Positions 53,573-61,575 of a stretch of 64,000 nt of DNA are shown here, in pieces. The position numbers and the translations under genes were made by a program. The notes beneath the pieces are model-generated. The model did not search any database. It was not told the origin of the DNA and saw only the letters and a list, made by a program, of their open reading frames with translations. Source of the stretch: Dehalococcoidia bacterium (GTDB taxonomy: Bacteria; Chloroflexota; Dehalococcoidia; Tepidiformales; Tepidiformaceae). The stretch lies in assembly GCA_020853755.1 (NCBI GenBank), contig JADYYG010000008.1, forward strand, positions 95,456 through 159,455, written 5' to 3'. Every line of letters begins with the position of its first letter. Positions within the stretch are counted from its first letter, which is position 1.

Positions 53573-54304
53573 CTACAACTGGTTCAGCCACTCCCGGAGG
53601 CGGTGCGGCACGTTCGTGATGATGCCGTCGACGCCAGCTTCGACGACCCGCGCCCAGTCCTCAGGCTTGTCCACGGTCCACGTCCAGACCGTGACCTGGC
53701 GCTTCTTTGCCTTTTGGATGAGCGTCCGGTCGACCACATGATGCTCGACTGAGATGGCCTGGCCGTGGCGTTTCATCAGGCCGCCGAGGAGGCGGTCAAC
53801 CACTTCGCCCCGGATCTGGCCGGTGATAATCGTCGCCGAAATGCGGGGCTCGGTGGCGCGGGCGCGTTCGACCATGATGGGGTTGAACGAGTGGATGGCA
53901 GTCCAGGCTTCGGCGTTGTGGCGGCGAATGACCTCGACGACGGCATCGACGCAGGCCTGGTCCTGCTCCGGAGCGTCGGGCGTCGCTTTCAGTTCGCACA
54001 TGACCGTGAAGCGCCCGGCGACGAGTGCAAGGACCTGGTCGAGCGTGGGCACGGATTCGCCGTCGCCGGCGTCGGCAGCCTGCAGTTCGGCGAGGGTCTT
54101 TTCACGCACCGGGCCGCGAAGGTTCGTCGTGCGGTCGACGGTGTCGTCGTGCATCAGCACGGGGACGCCATCGGCGCAGAGCTGGACATCGATCTCCATG
54201 CCCTCGACGCGGGCATCGATGCAGGCACGGACGCCCGCGAGGGTGTTGGCCGGCGCTTCGCCGGCTGCGCAGGCGTGGCCGAGGACGAGGACGTATGGCT
54301 TCAT
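53573..54304 (-). CDS. Glycerophosphodiester phosphodiesterase family protein, variant active site
   Basis: The 243-residue TIM barrel has the GDPD layout: GMEIDVQLCADGVPVLMHDDTVDRTT, PTLDQVLAL, CELKA, and the C-terminal VTVWTWTVDKPEDWARVVEAGVDGIITNVP. The N-terminal motif is changed, however: the usual GHRG...PENT reads GHACAAGEAPANT, so the conserved Arg after the first His and the metal-binding Glu of PEN are both missing. Activity may be reduced or altered. It probably acts on glycerophosphodiesters in the cytosol. Confidence 0.82.
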   Translation of the reverse strand: MKPYVLVLGHACAAGEAPANTLAGVRACIDARVEGMEIDVQLCADGVPVLMHDDTVDRTTNLRGPVREKTLAELQAADAGDGESVPTLDQVLALVAGRFTVMCELKATPDAPEQDQACVDAVVEVIRRHNAEAWTAIHSFNPIMVERARATEPRISATIITGQIRGEVVDRLLGGLMKRHGQAISVEHHVVDRTLIQKAKKRQVTVWTWTVDKPEDWARVVEAGVDGIITNVPHRLREWLNQL

Positions 54305-54349
54305 GGCGGCGACTCTACCGGTTCGCCGGGTACGGCGAAATCGGAGCGG

Positions 54350-55141
54350 TCAGCTGCGGCCGGTGGGGTTCCCGGGCCGTCGCGGCGTGGTCAGCCCACG
54401 GGCGAACCGGGCAAGCCGGCGGAAGCGCTCGATGCCAACCCTGAAGCCGCTGCGGCGGGGCAGTTCGGCAAGGCCGCGCAGTTGTTCGCCGAACCCGGTC
54501 ATCACTGGCACGCCATGGCCGGGCAGGCCGGCTTCAGGCGCCACCCGCGCGAAGTCGCGGATGGACTGGAGGTAGAGCGCGTCATCGGAGTTCGCGAACT
54601 TCATCGAGCGGGTGAGTTCGCCATCATGGCTGATGACAAGGTCGCCAGCGAAGGCTGCGCCAAGGCGGTCGACGGTGTAGCAGTAGGCGCCGGGAGTGTG
54701 GCCCGGCACGGGGATGGCACGGATACCCGGGAGCGGCTCTGATTCGCCGCTGAGCGGCAGGTCAACCGGGGTGTCTGCGGGCTGGCTTTTCGACCGGCCG
54801 GTGAGTTTTCGCATGGGGTGCGTCCGCCCGAGCGTCGGATGGAGGACGAAGCCACCGGCGCGCGGGAGACAGTCGGCCTTGCCCAGCGCAACCCTGGCGC
54901 CGGTCGCAGCCCGTACAGTCGCCGCGGCGCCAGAGTGGTCGCGGTGCGCGTGCGTCAGGAGGATCGCCGAGAGCCGGCGTTCGTGCGCTTCGAGGGCGGC
55001 GAGGATGGCGGCAACGCTCGAACCGAACCCGGTATCGATGAGCGCGAGCTGGCCGTCGTCGGCTTCGACGAGGAAGACGTTCGAGCCGCGGGTGCCGTGA
55101 AGCCACCAGAGCCCGGGAGCAAGCAGATCGGCCACGAACAC
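54350..55141 (-). CDS. MBL-fold metallo-hydrolase
   Basis: The 263-residue protein has the metallo-beta-lactamase HxHxDH motif in LTHAHRDHSG, with further ligands in VPGHTPGAYCY, FAGDLVIS and the late LPGHGVPV. It starts at a GTG. The closest style is the glyoxalase II/quorum-quenching lactonase-like group; the substrate is not determinable. It lies 45 bases downstream... on the same strand upstream of the GDPD gene and divergent from the MFS gene. Confidence 0.85.
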   Translation of the reverse strand: MFVADLLAPGLWWLHGTRGSNVFLVEADDGQLALIDTGFGSSVAAILAALEAHERRLSAILLTHAHRDHSGAAATVRAATGARVALGKADCLPRAGGFVLHPTLGRTHPMRKLTGRSKSQPADTPVDLPLSGESEPLPGIRAIPVPGHTPGAYCYTVDRLGAAFAGDLVISHDGELTRSMKFANSDDALYLQSIRDFARVAPEAGLPGHGVPVMTGFGEQLRGLAELPRRSGFRVGIERFRRLARFARGLTTPRRPGNPTGRS

Positions 55142-55226
55142 CTCTCTGGCTTCTCAGGGTACCTGTCTTTCCGTTCGCCGACATGGGTTGAATCTGGCAG
55201 GCCCAACAGGTGCCATCTATGCCACC

Positions 55227-55263
55227 GATTAGTTTGTTTCAGGCTAACCATTTCTGGTAGCCT
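55227..55263 (+). promoter_or_regulatory. Operator-like repeat and promoter of the MFS gene
   Basis: GATTAGTTTG (55227-55236) and CAGGCTAACC (55240-55249) form an imperfect 10-bp inverted repeat (7 of 10 matches). A -35-like TTGTTT within it is followed after 18 bases by -10 TAGCCT (55258-55263), preceded by TGG. GGCTAAC-N6-TGGTAG is shared with the LLM promoter at 43393-43411. Confidence 0.55.
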
Positions 55264-55277
55264 TTTCGAACCCTTAC

Positions 55278-56951
55278 GTGAGAGTCAGCCTGATGGCCCA
55301 GCAACCTGCCCCAACCCTGGCCCTCGGCGACATCCTTGAGCAACGGCAGAAGTGGGTGCTGCTCGGCTCGCTGATGTTGTGCATGTTCATCAGCGCACTC
55401 GACAACTCGATTGTCGCGACAGCGACGCCCCGCATCCTCGCGGACCTCGGCGGGTTCTCGCTGCTCTCCTGGGTGTTCACGGTCTACATGCTGAGCTCCG
55501 TGGTTTGCGTCCCCATCGTGGGGAAGCTCTCAGACATGTTCGGGCGGAAGAAGTTCCTGCTGGCGGGCATCGCCACGTTCACCTTCGCCTCGGCCCTCGT
55601 GGGGGCGTCGCCGAACATGCTCTTCCTCATCGGCGCGCGGGCGCTGCAGGGTGTTGGCGGCGGCACCATCTTCTCCTGCGTGTTCGCCACCATCGGTGAC
55701 CTGTTCACGCCGGCCGAACGCGGCAAGTACATGGGGTTCTTCACCGGGACGTTCAGCATGGCCTCGATCAGCGGCCCGCTGGTCGGCGGTGTGCTGACGG
55801 ATACGCTGGGCTGGCGCTGGTGCTTCTACGTGAACGTGCCGGTCGCCATCCTGGCGACGTACTTCATCACGCGGAACCTTCCGATGACGAAGAAGGGCGG
55901 GCGCATCTCGCAGATCGACTTCGTCGGCGCAGGGTTACTTTCGGCGGCGACGGTTTCCTTGCTGCTGGCCCTGGTATGGGCGCAGGAGCGGTTCGGCTGG
56001 GCGTCGCCGGAGACGCTGGGGATGTTCGCGGGGAGCGTGGTGCTCGTGGTGCTGTTCGCGTTCCAGGAGGCGCGCCACCCGGAGGCGATTTTCCCGCTCC
56101 TCCTCTTCCGCAACCGCGTGTTTGTCCAGGCGAACGTGCTGGTAATGCTCACCGGGGCGGGCATCTTCGGCGCGATCCAGTACCTGCCGACATTCGTGCA
56201 GACGGCGCTCAACACGTCTGCTACGGGGTCGGGCATCATCACGACGCCGCAATCGCTCGGCCTGCTGCTGACGAGTTTCGTCGGCGGCCAGATGATGACG
56301 CGGACCGGGCGGTTCAAGTACCAGGTCATCTTCGGCGGTTGCCTGATCCTCCTCGCGACGGTGCTCCTCCACACCATCGGCGTGGGCGAGGCCAAGTGGC
56401 ACATCGTGGTCTACATGGGCACATACGGGCTGGGCGCCGGGCTCGTCTCACCGACGATGTCGGTCATCACCCAGAGCGCGGTCGACCACATGTACATGGG
56501 CGTGGCGACGAGCGGACGGCAGTTCTTCATGCAGATCGGCCAGGTGCTGGGGACGGCAGTCTTCGGCGTGGTCCTCGCGACTTCGTTCACCGGGGCGATC
56601 CATGACCGCATCCCGCCGGAGACGGCGGCGACGCTCTCACCGGCCACGCTGGCGAAGTTCGACGACCCGACGCTGTCGCTGGACCCGCGGAACTTCGACC
56701 CGGTGAAAGCGGAGATCCTCGCTCAACCAGACGGCCAGCAGCACCTTGATGCCATCCTCGATGCGCAGAAGCACTCGGTGGCAAAGGCCGTCCAGAACAT
56801 CTTCCTCGGCTCGACGCTCGCAGCGCTCGGCGTGCTCGTCCTCTGCATCACGATCCCGGAGATCCCGCTGCGGCGGAGCTTCAACTCGTCATCGACGGCG
56901 GCGGGGCAGGCCGAGACCACCCCGCTCGTCGAAGTGATCGAGATGGCCTGA
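55278..56951 (+). CDS. MFS transporter, DHA2 (14-helix drug/H+ antiporter) family
   Basis: The protein has 557 residues from the GTG at 55278, or 552 from the ATG at 55293. Motif A between helices 2 and 3 reads GKLSDMFGRKKFLLAG and motif C is SISGPLVGGVLTD. LDNSIVATATPRI in helix 1 is the DHA2 signature (motif D1). About 14 hydrophobic segments are visible. It should export a toxic or signalling compound using the proton gradient. An operator-like repeat covers its promoter. Confidence 0.9.
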   Translation: MRVSLMAQQPAPTLALGDILEQRQKWVLLGSLMLCMFISALDNSIVATATPRILADLGGFSLLSWVFTVYMLSSVVCVPIVGKLSDMFGRKKFLLAGIATFTFASALVGASPNMLFLIGARALQGVGGGTIFSCVFATIGDLFTPAERGKYMGFFTGTFSMASISGPLVGGVLTDTLGWRWCFYVNVPVAILATYFITRNLPMTKKGGRISQIDFVGAGLLSAATVSLLLALVWAQERFGWASPETLGMFAGSVVLVVLFAFQEARHPEAIFPLLLFRNRVFVQANVLVMLTGAGIFGAIQYLPTFVQTALNTSATGSGIITTPQSLGLLLTSFVGGQMMTRTGRFKYQVIFGGCLILLATVLLHTIGVGEAKWHIVVYMGTYGLGAGLVSPTMSVITQSAVDHMYMGVATSGRQFFMQIGQVLGTAVFGVVLATSFTGAIHDRIPPETAATLSPATLAKFDDPTLSLDPRNFDPVKAEILAQPDGQQHLDAILDAQKHSVAKAVQNIFLGSTLAALGVLVLCITIPEIPLRRSFNSSSTAAGQAETTPLVEVIEMA

Positions 56952-56952
56952 A

Positions 56953-57360
56953 CTACTGCTTCGGCCCGGTGTAGACGATCTCGAAGAGGATGTTGTCGGG
57001 CGACTTGAACATGACCTGGTAGTAGGTCTCGGTTTCGCTCGATGCAAAGTCGGGCCGGTGGCGGGGGGTTTCGAACAGCGACTCGATTCCCTTGCCCGCG
57101 AGGTACGCGACCGCCTGGTCGACTTCGGCCTGGGTGCTGACGGCGATACCGATATGGTTCACGCCCGCCCCGTCGTAATCGTTGCTGGCGCCGTTGGCGA
57201 CCTCGAGGAACCAGAGGCTATCGTCAACTTTGCCGCCAACGCCGAGCATGCCGTCGCCCTCGTAGACGGTGGGCCATTCGAGGAAGGCGAAGAGGTCCCT
57301 GTAGTAGGGCAGGTTGCCCTTGTTGATGTTGATCTGCAGATGGCCAAATCGTGAGTTCAC
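56953..57360 (-). CDS. VOC (glyoxalase/dioxygenase-fold) family protein
   Basis: The 135-residue protein starts at a GTG at 57360 with GGAG about ten bases upstream; an open frame extends to 57507 but has no VOC similarity there. GHLQINI, VNHIGIAV and NILFEIVYTG provide the beta-alpha-beta-beta-beta repeats and a likely metal site (His, Glu). It may be an isomerase, a dioxygenase or a binding protein. It is convergent with the MFS gene and lies downstream of the CMD gene. Confidence 0.8.
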   Translation of the reverse strand: MNSRFGHLQININKGNLPYYRDLFAFLEWPTVYEGDGMLGVGGKVDDSLWFLEVANGASNDYDGAGVNHIGIAVSTQAEVDQAVAYLAGKGIESLFETPRHRPDFASSETETYYQVMFKSPDNILFEIVYTGPKQ

Positions 57361-57445
57361 GGTGCGTGCTCCATTCTTACTGCGCGGAAAACGCGCAACG
57401 GCAGCCACGGTAACGCATCCCGCGATCTGCTCGAAGCGGCGCACG

Positions 57446-57994
57446 TCACCGTGGCAGCGGAAACTCTTCCAGGTACCCCGCATACTCGGGCTCGACATCG
57501 ATGCCAAGCGTCGCGAGGAGCCGGACGACGCCGCCGTAGAACGCGATCGTGACCACGAGGTCGGTCAGGTGCTCATCGCCGAGTTCGGACCGTAGGAGCG
57601 CGAACGTGCCGTCATCGACGGGCTCATCCGCGGCCATCTGGCGGGCCGCCTTCAGCACGGCGCGGGCGAGCGGCTCAAGCTCGGATGCCTCGCCGCGTGT
57701 CTCGGCGGCCAAAGCGCGAATGTCGGCATCAGAGACGCCGAACTCGCGGCCAATCTTGATGTGATGCGAGTACTCGTAAGCCGACCGCGCCACGTAGCCA
57801 ACCTGGAGGATGGCCAGCTCTCGCAGCCGGCCGTCGAGCAGGCTCTGGTTGCGGATGTAGCCGCCGAGGCGGCTGAAGGCGCGCGCTGCCCCCGGGCTAT
57901 TCACGAGCGCACGGTTGAGATTGATCTCGCGGGCGAGAAGGACCTGGTCGTCCGGTTTCAGGTCGGCCTTCGAACGGTAGGGAATGCGAGCCAT
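57446..57994 (-). CDS. Carboxymuconolactone decarboxylase (CMD) family protein
   Basis: The 182-residue helical protein has the CMD core LRELAILQVGYVARSAYEYSHHIKIGREFGVSDADIRAL. The AhpD-type CxxC is absent: the position reads SAYEYSHH, so it is not a peroxidase-type AhpD, and a lactone decarboxylase or related role is more likely. AGGAGA precedes the ATG. It lies 11 bases downstream of an SDR gene on the same strand, probably one operon. Confidence 0.85.
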   Translation of the reverse strand: MARIPYRSKADLKPDDQVLLAREINLNRALVNSPGAARAFSRLGGYIRNQSLLDGRLRELAILQVGYVARSAYEYSHHIKIGREFGVSDADIRALAAETRGEASELEPLARAVLKAARQMAADEPVDDGTFALLRSELGDEHLTDLVVTIAFYGGVVRLLATLGIDVEPEYAGYLEEFPLPR

Positions 57995-58005
57995 CGGGTC
58001 TCCTG

Positions 58006-58821
58006 TCAGTTGGTGTCGCGCTCGGGGCCGCGCAGGGTCACGCCGCCATCGACCACCAGCACCTGCCCGGTGATGTAGCGGGCCTGGTCCGAAAGCAGGA
58101 AGCGCACGGCGTTGCCGACGTCCCAGCCCGTTCCTTCGATGCCAAGAAGCGAGGCCTTCTTCCGCTGTTCGCGAGCCGCATCGCTCATGCCGGGACCGAA
58201 GACCATCGGTGTGAAGACAGGGCCCGGCGCGACGCAGTTCACGCGGATGCCCTGCGGGCCGTGGTCGACGGCCATCGCCTTCGTCAGCGCGATCACGGCG
58301 CCTTTCGAGACCGAGTACGACGTGAGGCCCCGCGGCCGCAGCGCGGAAATCGAGGCAACGTTGACGATGGCGCCGCCCCCGCCGGACGCGACCATGGCGG
58401 GAATGGCGAACTTCGAGACGAGGAACATGCTCTCGACGTTCACCTGCATCACCCGCCGCCAGCTTTCGGCCGGCTCATCGACGACACTGCCTCGGCTGCC
58501 AATGCCGACGTTGTTATCGAGGAGGTCGAGCCGGCCGAAGCGGTCCACGACCCGTTCGATGAGTTCACGGCATTCGCTCTCGGCGATGACGTTTGCCGCC
58601 GCTGCCGATGCTTCGCCGCCTTCGGCCTCGATCATCTCGACGGTGCGCTGGGCCAGTTCGAGCTTGCGATCGGCGACGAACACTCTGGCGCCGGCACGGG
58701 CCAACAGGATGGCGGTGGCGCGGCCGTTGCCGATACCGTCGCCGGCAGCGCCGCCTCCGCTGACGAGCGCGACCTTCCCGCGCAGGCCGAGCTCGGCCTC
58801 GAGTCCGGGGTTTCCTGCCAT
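58006..58821 (-). CDS. Short-chain dehydrogenase/reductase
   Basis: The 271-residue SDR has the glycine-rich motif in an expanded form (SGGGAAGDGIGNGRAT), NNVG in place of NNAG, the catalytic Ser in VNVASIS and YSVSK (Tyr, Lys). The insertion in the cofactor loop is shared with the second SDR at 59974. The end VVDGGVTL is usual. It oxidises or reduces an alcohol or ketone. GGGAGG precedes the ATG. Confidence 0.92.
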   Translation of the reverse strand: MAGNPGLEAELGLRGKVALVSGGGAAGDGIGNGRATAILLARAGARVFVADRKLELAQRTVEMIEAEGGEASAAAANVIAESECRELIERVVDRFGRLDLLDNNVGIGSRGSVVDEPAESWRRVMQVNVESMFLVSKFAIPAMVASGGGGAIVNVASISALRPRGLTSYSVSKGAVIALTKAMAVDHGPQGIRVNCVAPGPVFTPMVFGPGMSDAAREQRKKASLLGIEGTGWDVGNAVRFLLSDQARYITGQVLVVDGGVTLRGPERDTN

Positions 58822-58910
58822 CTGCGCCTCCCTGCGGGCGCGAGGCTAGACGGTTGAGGCGCTGGCGGCAACACGCGTAGGCTCCAGCCACAACGCTGGA
58901 GGACAAACCT

Positions 58911-59924
58911 ATGCCCGACCATGCCGCCTGGCTCGACCAGGTCCAGGAAGAAGTCATCGAACCGGAGCGCCGCATCTGCGACCCGCACCATCACCTCTGG
59001 GACCGGAACGGCAACCGCTACCTGCTCGACGAACTGTTGGCCGACACCGGCAGCGGGCACAACGTGGTGAGCACCGTGTTCGTCGAGTGCCTTTCGACGT
59101 ACCGCGCCGGCGGCCCCGAAGAGTTGCGCCCGGTCGGCGAGACCGAGTTCGTCCAGGGAGTCGCGGCGATGTCAGCGAGCGGCGGATACGGGCCGATGCG
59201 CGCGTGTTCCGCGATTATCGGCCGGGCGACCCTGAGCATGGGCGCGGCAGCCGGCGCCGTACTCGATGCCCACATCGCGGCGAGCCCGAATCGCTTCCGC
59301 GGCATCCGTGACGCCGCCGGCTGGGACCCGAGCCCGGACGTCCGCAACAGCCACACGAACCCGCCGGAACACCTCTTCCTGGATGCGCAGTTCCGCGAAG
59401 GGATGAAGGAACTCGAAAAGCGCAGCCTGGTGTTCGAAGCCTGGCACTACCACACGCAGATCCCGGAGTTGACGAGCCTTGCGCGGGCGTTCCCGGGGGT
59501 CACCATCGTGCTGGACCACTTTGGCGGGCCGCTCGGCATCGGGCCGTACGAAGGCCGTGCCGACGAGGTGTTCGAGAACTGGCGTGAGAACGTCGACGAC
59601 CTCGCAACGTGCCCGAACGTCGTCGCCAAGCTCGGCGGCATCAACATGCCGATCAATGGCTTCGGCTGGCATAAGCGTCCGGTCCCGCCGACGTCGGACG
59701 ACTTGGTTGCCGCGACGCGCCGCTACTACGAACACACGATCGACCGGTTCGGCCCGGGACGCTGCATGTTCGAAAGCAACTTCCCGGTGGATAGGGAGAG
59801 CTGTTCGTACGGGGTGCTCTGGAACGCTTTCAAGAAGCTTGCGGCGGGCCACCCGGAGGACGAGAAGGACGCGATGTTCTACGGCACGGCGACGCGGGTC
59901 TACCGCATCGAAGAAGAAGGCTGA
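58911..59924 (+). CDS. Amidohydrolase 2 family protein
   Basis: The 337-residue TIM-barrel metal hydrolase has RICDPHHHLWD at the N-terminus (HxH), VLDHFGGPLG with the conserved His, and CMFESNFPVDR with the metal Asp. These are signatures of the amidohydrolase 2 group, which includes gamma-resorcylate and ACMS decarboxylases and lactonases such as 2-pyrone-4,6-dicarboxylate hydrolase. GGAGGAC precedes the ATG. It is followed by an SDR, and divergent SDR/CMD genes lie upstream, suggesting one ring-degradation pathway. Confidence 0.9.
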   Translation: MPDHAAWLDQVQEEVIEPERRICDPHHHLWDRNGNRYLLDELLADTGSGHNVVSTVFVECLSTYRAGGPEELRPVGETEFVQGVAAMSASGGYGPMRACSAIIGRATLSMGAAAGAVLDAHIAASPNRFRGIRDAAGWDPSPDVRNSHTNPPEHLFLDAQFREGMKELEKRSLVFEAWHYHTQIPELTSLARAFPGVTIVLDHFGGPLGIGPYEGRADEVFENWRENVDDLATCPNVVAKLGGINMPINGFGWHKRPVPPTSDDLVAATRRYYEHTIDRFGPGRCMFESNFPVDRESCSYGVLWNAFKKLAAGHPEDEKDAMFYGTATRVYRIEEEG

Positions 59925-59973
59925 CCCGCGTGGCCAGAGGACCTGTATGCTCCGGCAAATACGGGGGTGACCA

Positions 59974-60771
59974 ATGGGAGAACGCGTGAAGGGAAAGGTC
60001 GCGGTGGTCTTCGGCGGCGGCCAGACACCGGGCGAGACCATCGGGAACGGGCGGGCCACCTGCCTCCTCCTCGCGGACGAAGGGGCCACCGTCGCGGTAG
60101 TGGACCGTGACCTCGCATCAGCCGAGGAAACGGTCGGCCTCATCGCCCAGCGCGGGGGAACGGCCGAAGCACTGGCAGCCGACATCACCTCGGAAGAGCA
60201 GGTGAAGCAGCTTATCGATGCTGTCCTCGCGAAGCACGGACGGATCGACATCCTCCACAACAACGTGGGCGCCAGCCTCGCCCTCGGCGACGCGACTGCA
60301 ACGGAACTCGAGTCGGACGCCTTCGACCGCCTGGTGGCGGTGAACCTCCGCGGCATGTGGTACGCCTGCAAACACGCGCTGCCGGCGATGCGCGCCCAGG
60401 GCAGCGGCTCAATCGTCAACATCTCCTCGATGGCGGCGCGAGCGGTCTACCCCTACCTCGGCTACAAGACGACGAAGGCCGCCGTCATCGCGATGACCGA
60501 GAACCTCGCCGGCGCGAACGCTCGCTACGGCGTCCGGGTGAACGTGATCCTCCCGGGCCTGATGAATACCCCGATGGCGGTCGAAGCACGGGTGGCAGCG
60601 GGGACGCCGCGGGAGGAGGTCATCGCCAGCCGGGACAGGCAGGTCCCACTCGGCCGGAGGATGGGCAGCGCCTGGGACACGGCCTACGCGGCGCTCTTCT
60701 TGCATTCGGATGAGGCGAAGTTCATCACGGGCGTCTCGCTGCCGGTGGACGGGGGCCAGGGCGTCGGGTAA
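59974..60771 (+). CDS. Short-chain dehydrogenase/reductase
   Basis: The 265-residue SDR has FGGGQTPGETIGNGRAT, NNVG, the Ser in VNISSMA and YKTTK. It shares the unusual insertion in the glycine-rich loop with the SDR at 58006, so both belong to the same subgroup. It ends VDGGQGVG, followed by an intrinsic terminator. It lies 49 bases after the amidohydrolase and probably shares its transcript. Confidence 0.92.
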   Translation: MGERVKGKVAVVFGGGQTPGETIGNGRATCLLLADEGATVAVVDRDLASAEETVGLIAQRGGTAEALAADITSEEQVKQLIDAVLAKHGRIDILHNNVGASLALGDATATELESDAFDRLVAVNLRGMWYACKHALPAMRAQGSGSIVNISSMAARAVYPYLGYKTTKAAVIAMTENLAGANARYGVRVNVILPGLMNTPMAVEARVAAGTPREEVIASRDRQVPLGRRMGSAWDTAYAALFLHSDEAKFITGVSLPVDGGQGVG

Positions 60772-60810
60772 AGAGCCCGCAGCCCCGGGAGTCACGCTGC
60801 AGACAAACAA

Positions 60811-60836
60811 AAAGGCCCTCCGGTTGGAGGGCCTTT
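60811..60836. terminator. Intrinsic terminator between the SDR gene and the tRNA fragment
   Basis: AAAGGCCCTCC (60811-60821) and GGAGGGCCTTT (60826-60836) form a perfect 11-bp stem with a GGTT loop. On the minus strand it is followed by TTTTTGTTTG-like sequence, so it was probably the terminator of the tRNA gene, and it also stops the SDR transcript. Confidence 0.85.
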
Positions 60837-60843
60837 GGGTGTT

Positions 60844-60888
60844 TGGTAGCGGGGAAGGGATTCGAACCCCTGACCTTCGGGTTATGAG
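60844..60888 (-). tRNA. 3' fragment of tRNA-Met (CAU), probable attachment site
   Basis: The minus strand carries the 3' part of a tRNA: anticodon loop CTCATAA (60888-60882), anticodon-stem strand CCCGA, AGGTC, T arm AGGGGTTCGAATCCCT, acceptor strand CCCCGCT, discriminator A and CCA (60846-60844). The ACCCGA strand is initiator-like. Upstream of the anticodon loop the partner TCGGG is replaced by TCGCC and there is no D arm or 5' acceptor strand. The gene is truncated at the anticodon stem, the usual scar of tyrosine-integrase insertion into a tRNA gene. Confidence 0.8.
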
Positions 60889-60890
60889 GG

Positions 60891-61575
60891 CGAGTAAGCG
60901 CGTCCGGCGGGGTCACGTTCCGTTGCCTTATGTCTCGCTCTGAATCTGCGGAGGTCGCTCCTGATAGCGCCAGTCTTCCGTGATCCCACCGCGTCCAGCC
61001 CCGCCCATTTGCAGTCCATTTGCAGTTCTCGCCGACACACCCTCGTGGGCTGAAAATCGTGGCGTCGGCTCCTGGCCACAGCGCTCGCTCAGCGTACGTC
61101 GTGCTGAAGGAGCCGTTGCCACACCGCCGGAACACCTTAACTTACGACCATAATCCCAGCGATTTGGTGAAGATCCCAACCCTCCAACCGCCTTCATAGG
61201 GCGCACATTGACGGCCGCACCAGCATAACGGGACGTGATTTTCACACGCGATCCGCTGGCCTTGCCCCTGGCTCGTGCAGTCGGTCCGCGCGAAGTGCGC
61301 CAGTTCGCCGACTCCCCCTATCCATCGAACAGAGACCACTCGGACGAGGTGGGACGCAGCATGACGCGTCGGGACAGCCGTCCCGTCCTATCCAGCAGCG
61401 TCGGGCTGACTGATGAGAGCCTCGTCATCGTCGAGGTCGAGCCCGAAGGAGGCGTGAGACCACGTGCCTCGGAATGCACTTGCGGAACGAACAGTGGCGT
61501 TGAGCCCGACGAATCACCGGGCGACCCGCGGTCACGTCTTCAGCTCCTTCGCGCGGTCTGGAGTACGGGGCGCGG
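60891..61575. other. Island end without recognisable genes
   Basis: No frame on either strand shows a known protein or convincing codon pattern. Minus-strand frames were checked for integrase-like C-terminal motifs and none was seen. A tandem 11-bp repeat lies at 61005-61026. The stretch is probably the non-coding or decayed left end of the island. Confidence 0.5.
61005..61026. repeat. Tandem 11-bp direct repeat near the attachment site
   Basis: CCATTTGCAGT occurs twice in direct succession (61005-61015, 61016-61026), about 120 bases inside the island. Such repeats near att sites often bind integrase arms or excisionase; here this is inference. Confidence 0.5.

Noticed and set aside
60710..60943. 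Small plus-strand protein containing GIRTPDLRV
   Set aside because: This is the well-known false translation of a tRNA 3' end; the stretch is the tRNA-Met fragment read on the wrong strand.
60891..61575. Remnant integrase next to the tRNA fragment
   Set aside because: None of the frames shows the R-H-x-x-R...Y pattern or a coherent C-terminus; I prefer to leave it unassigned.
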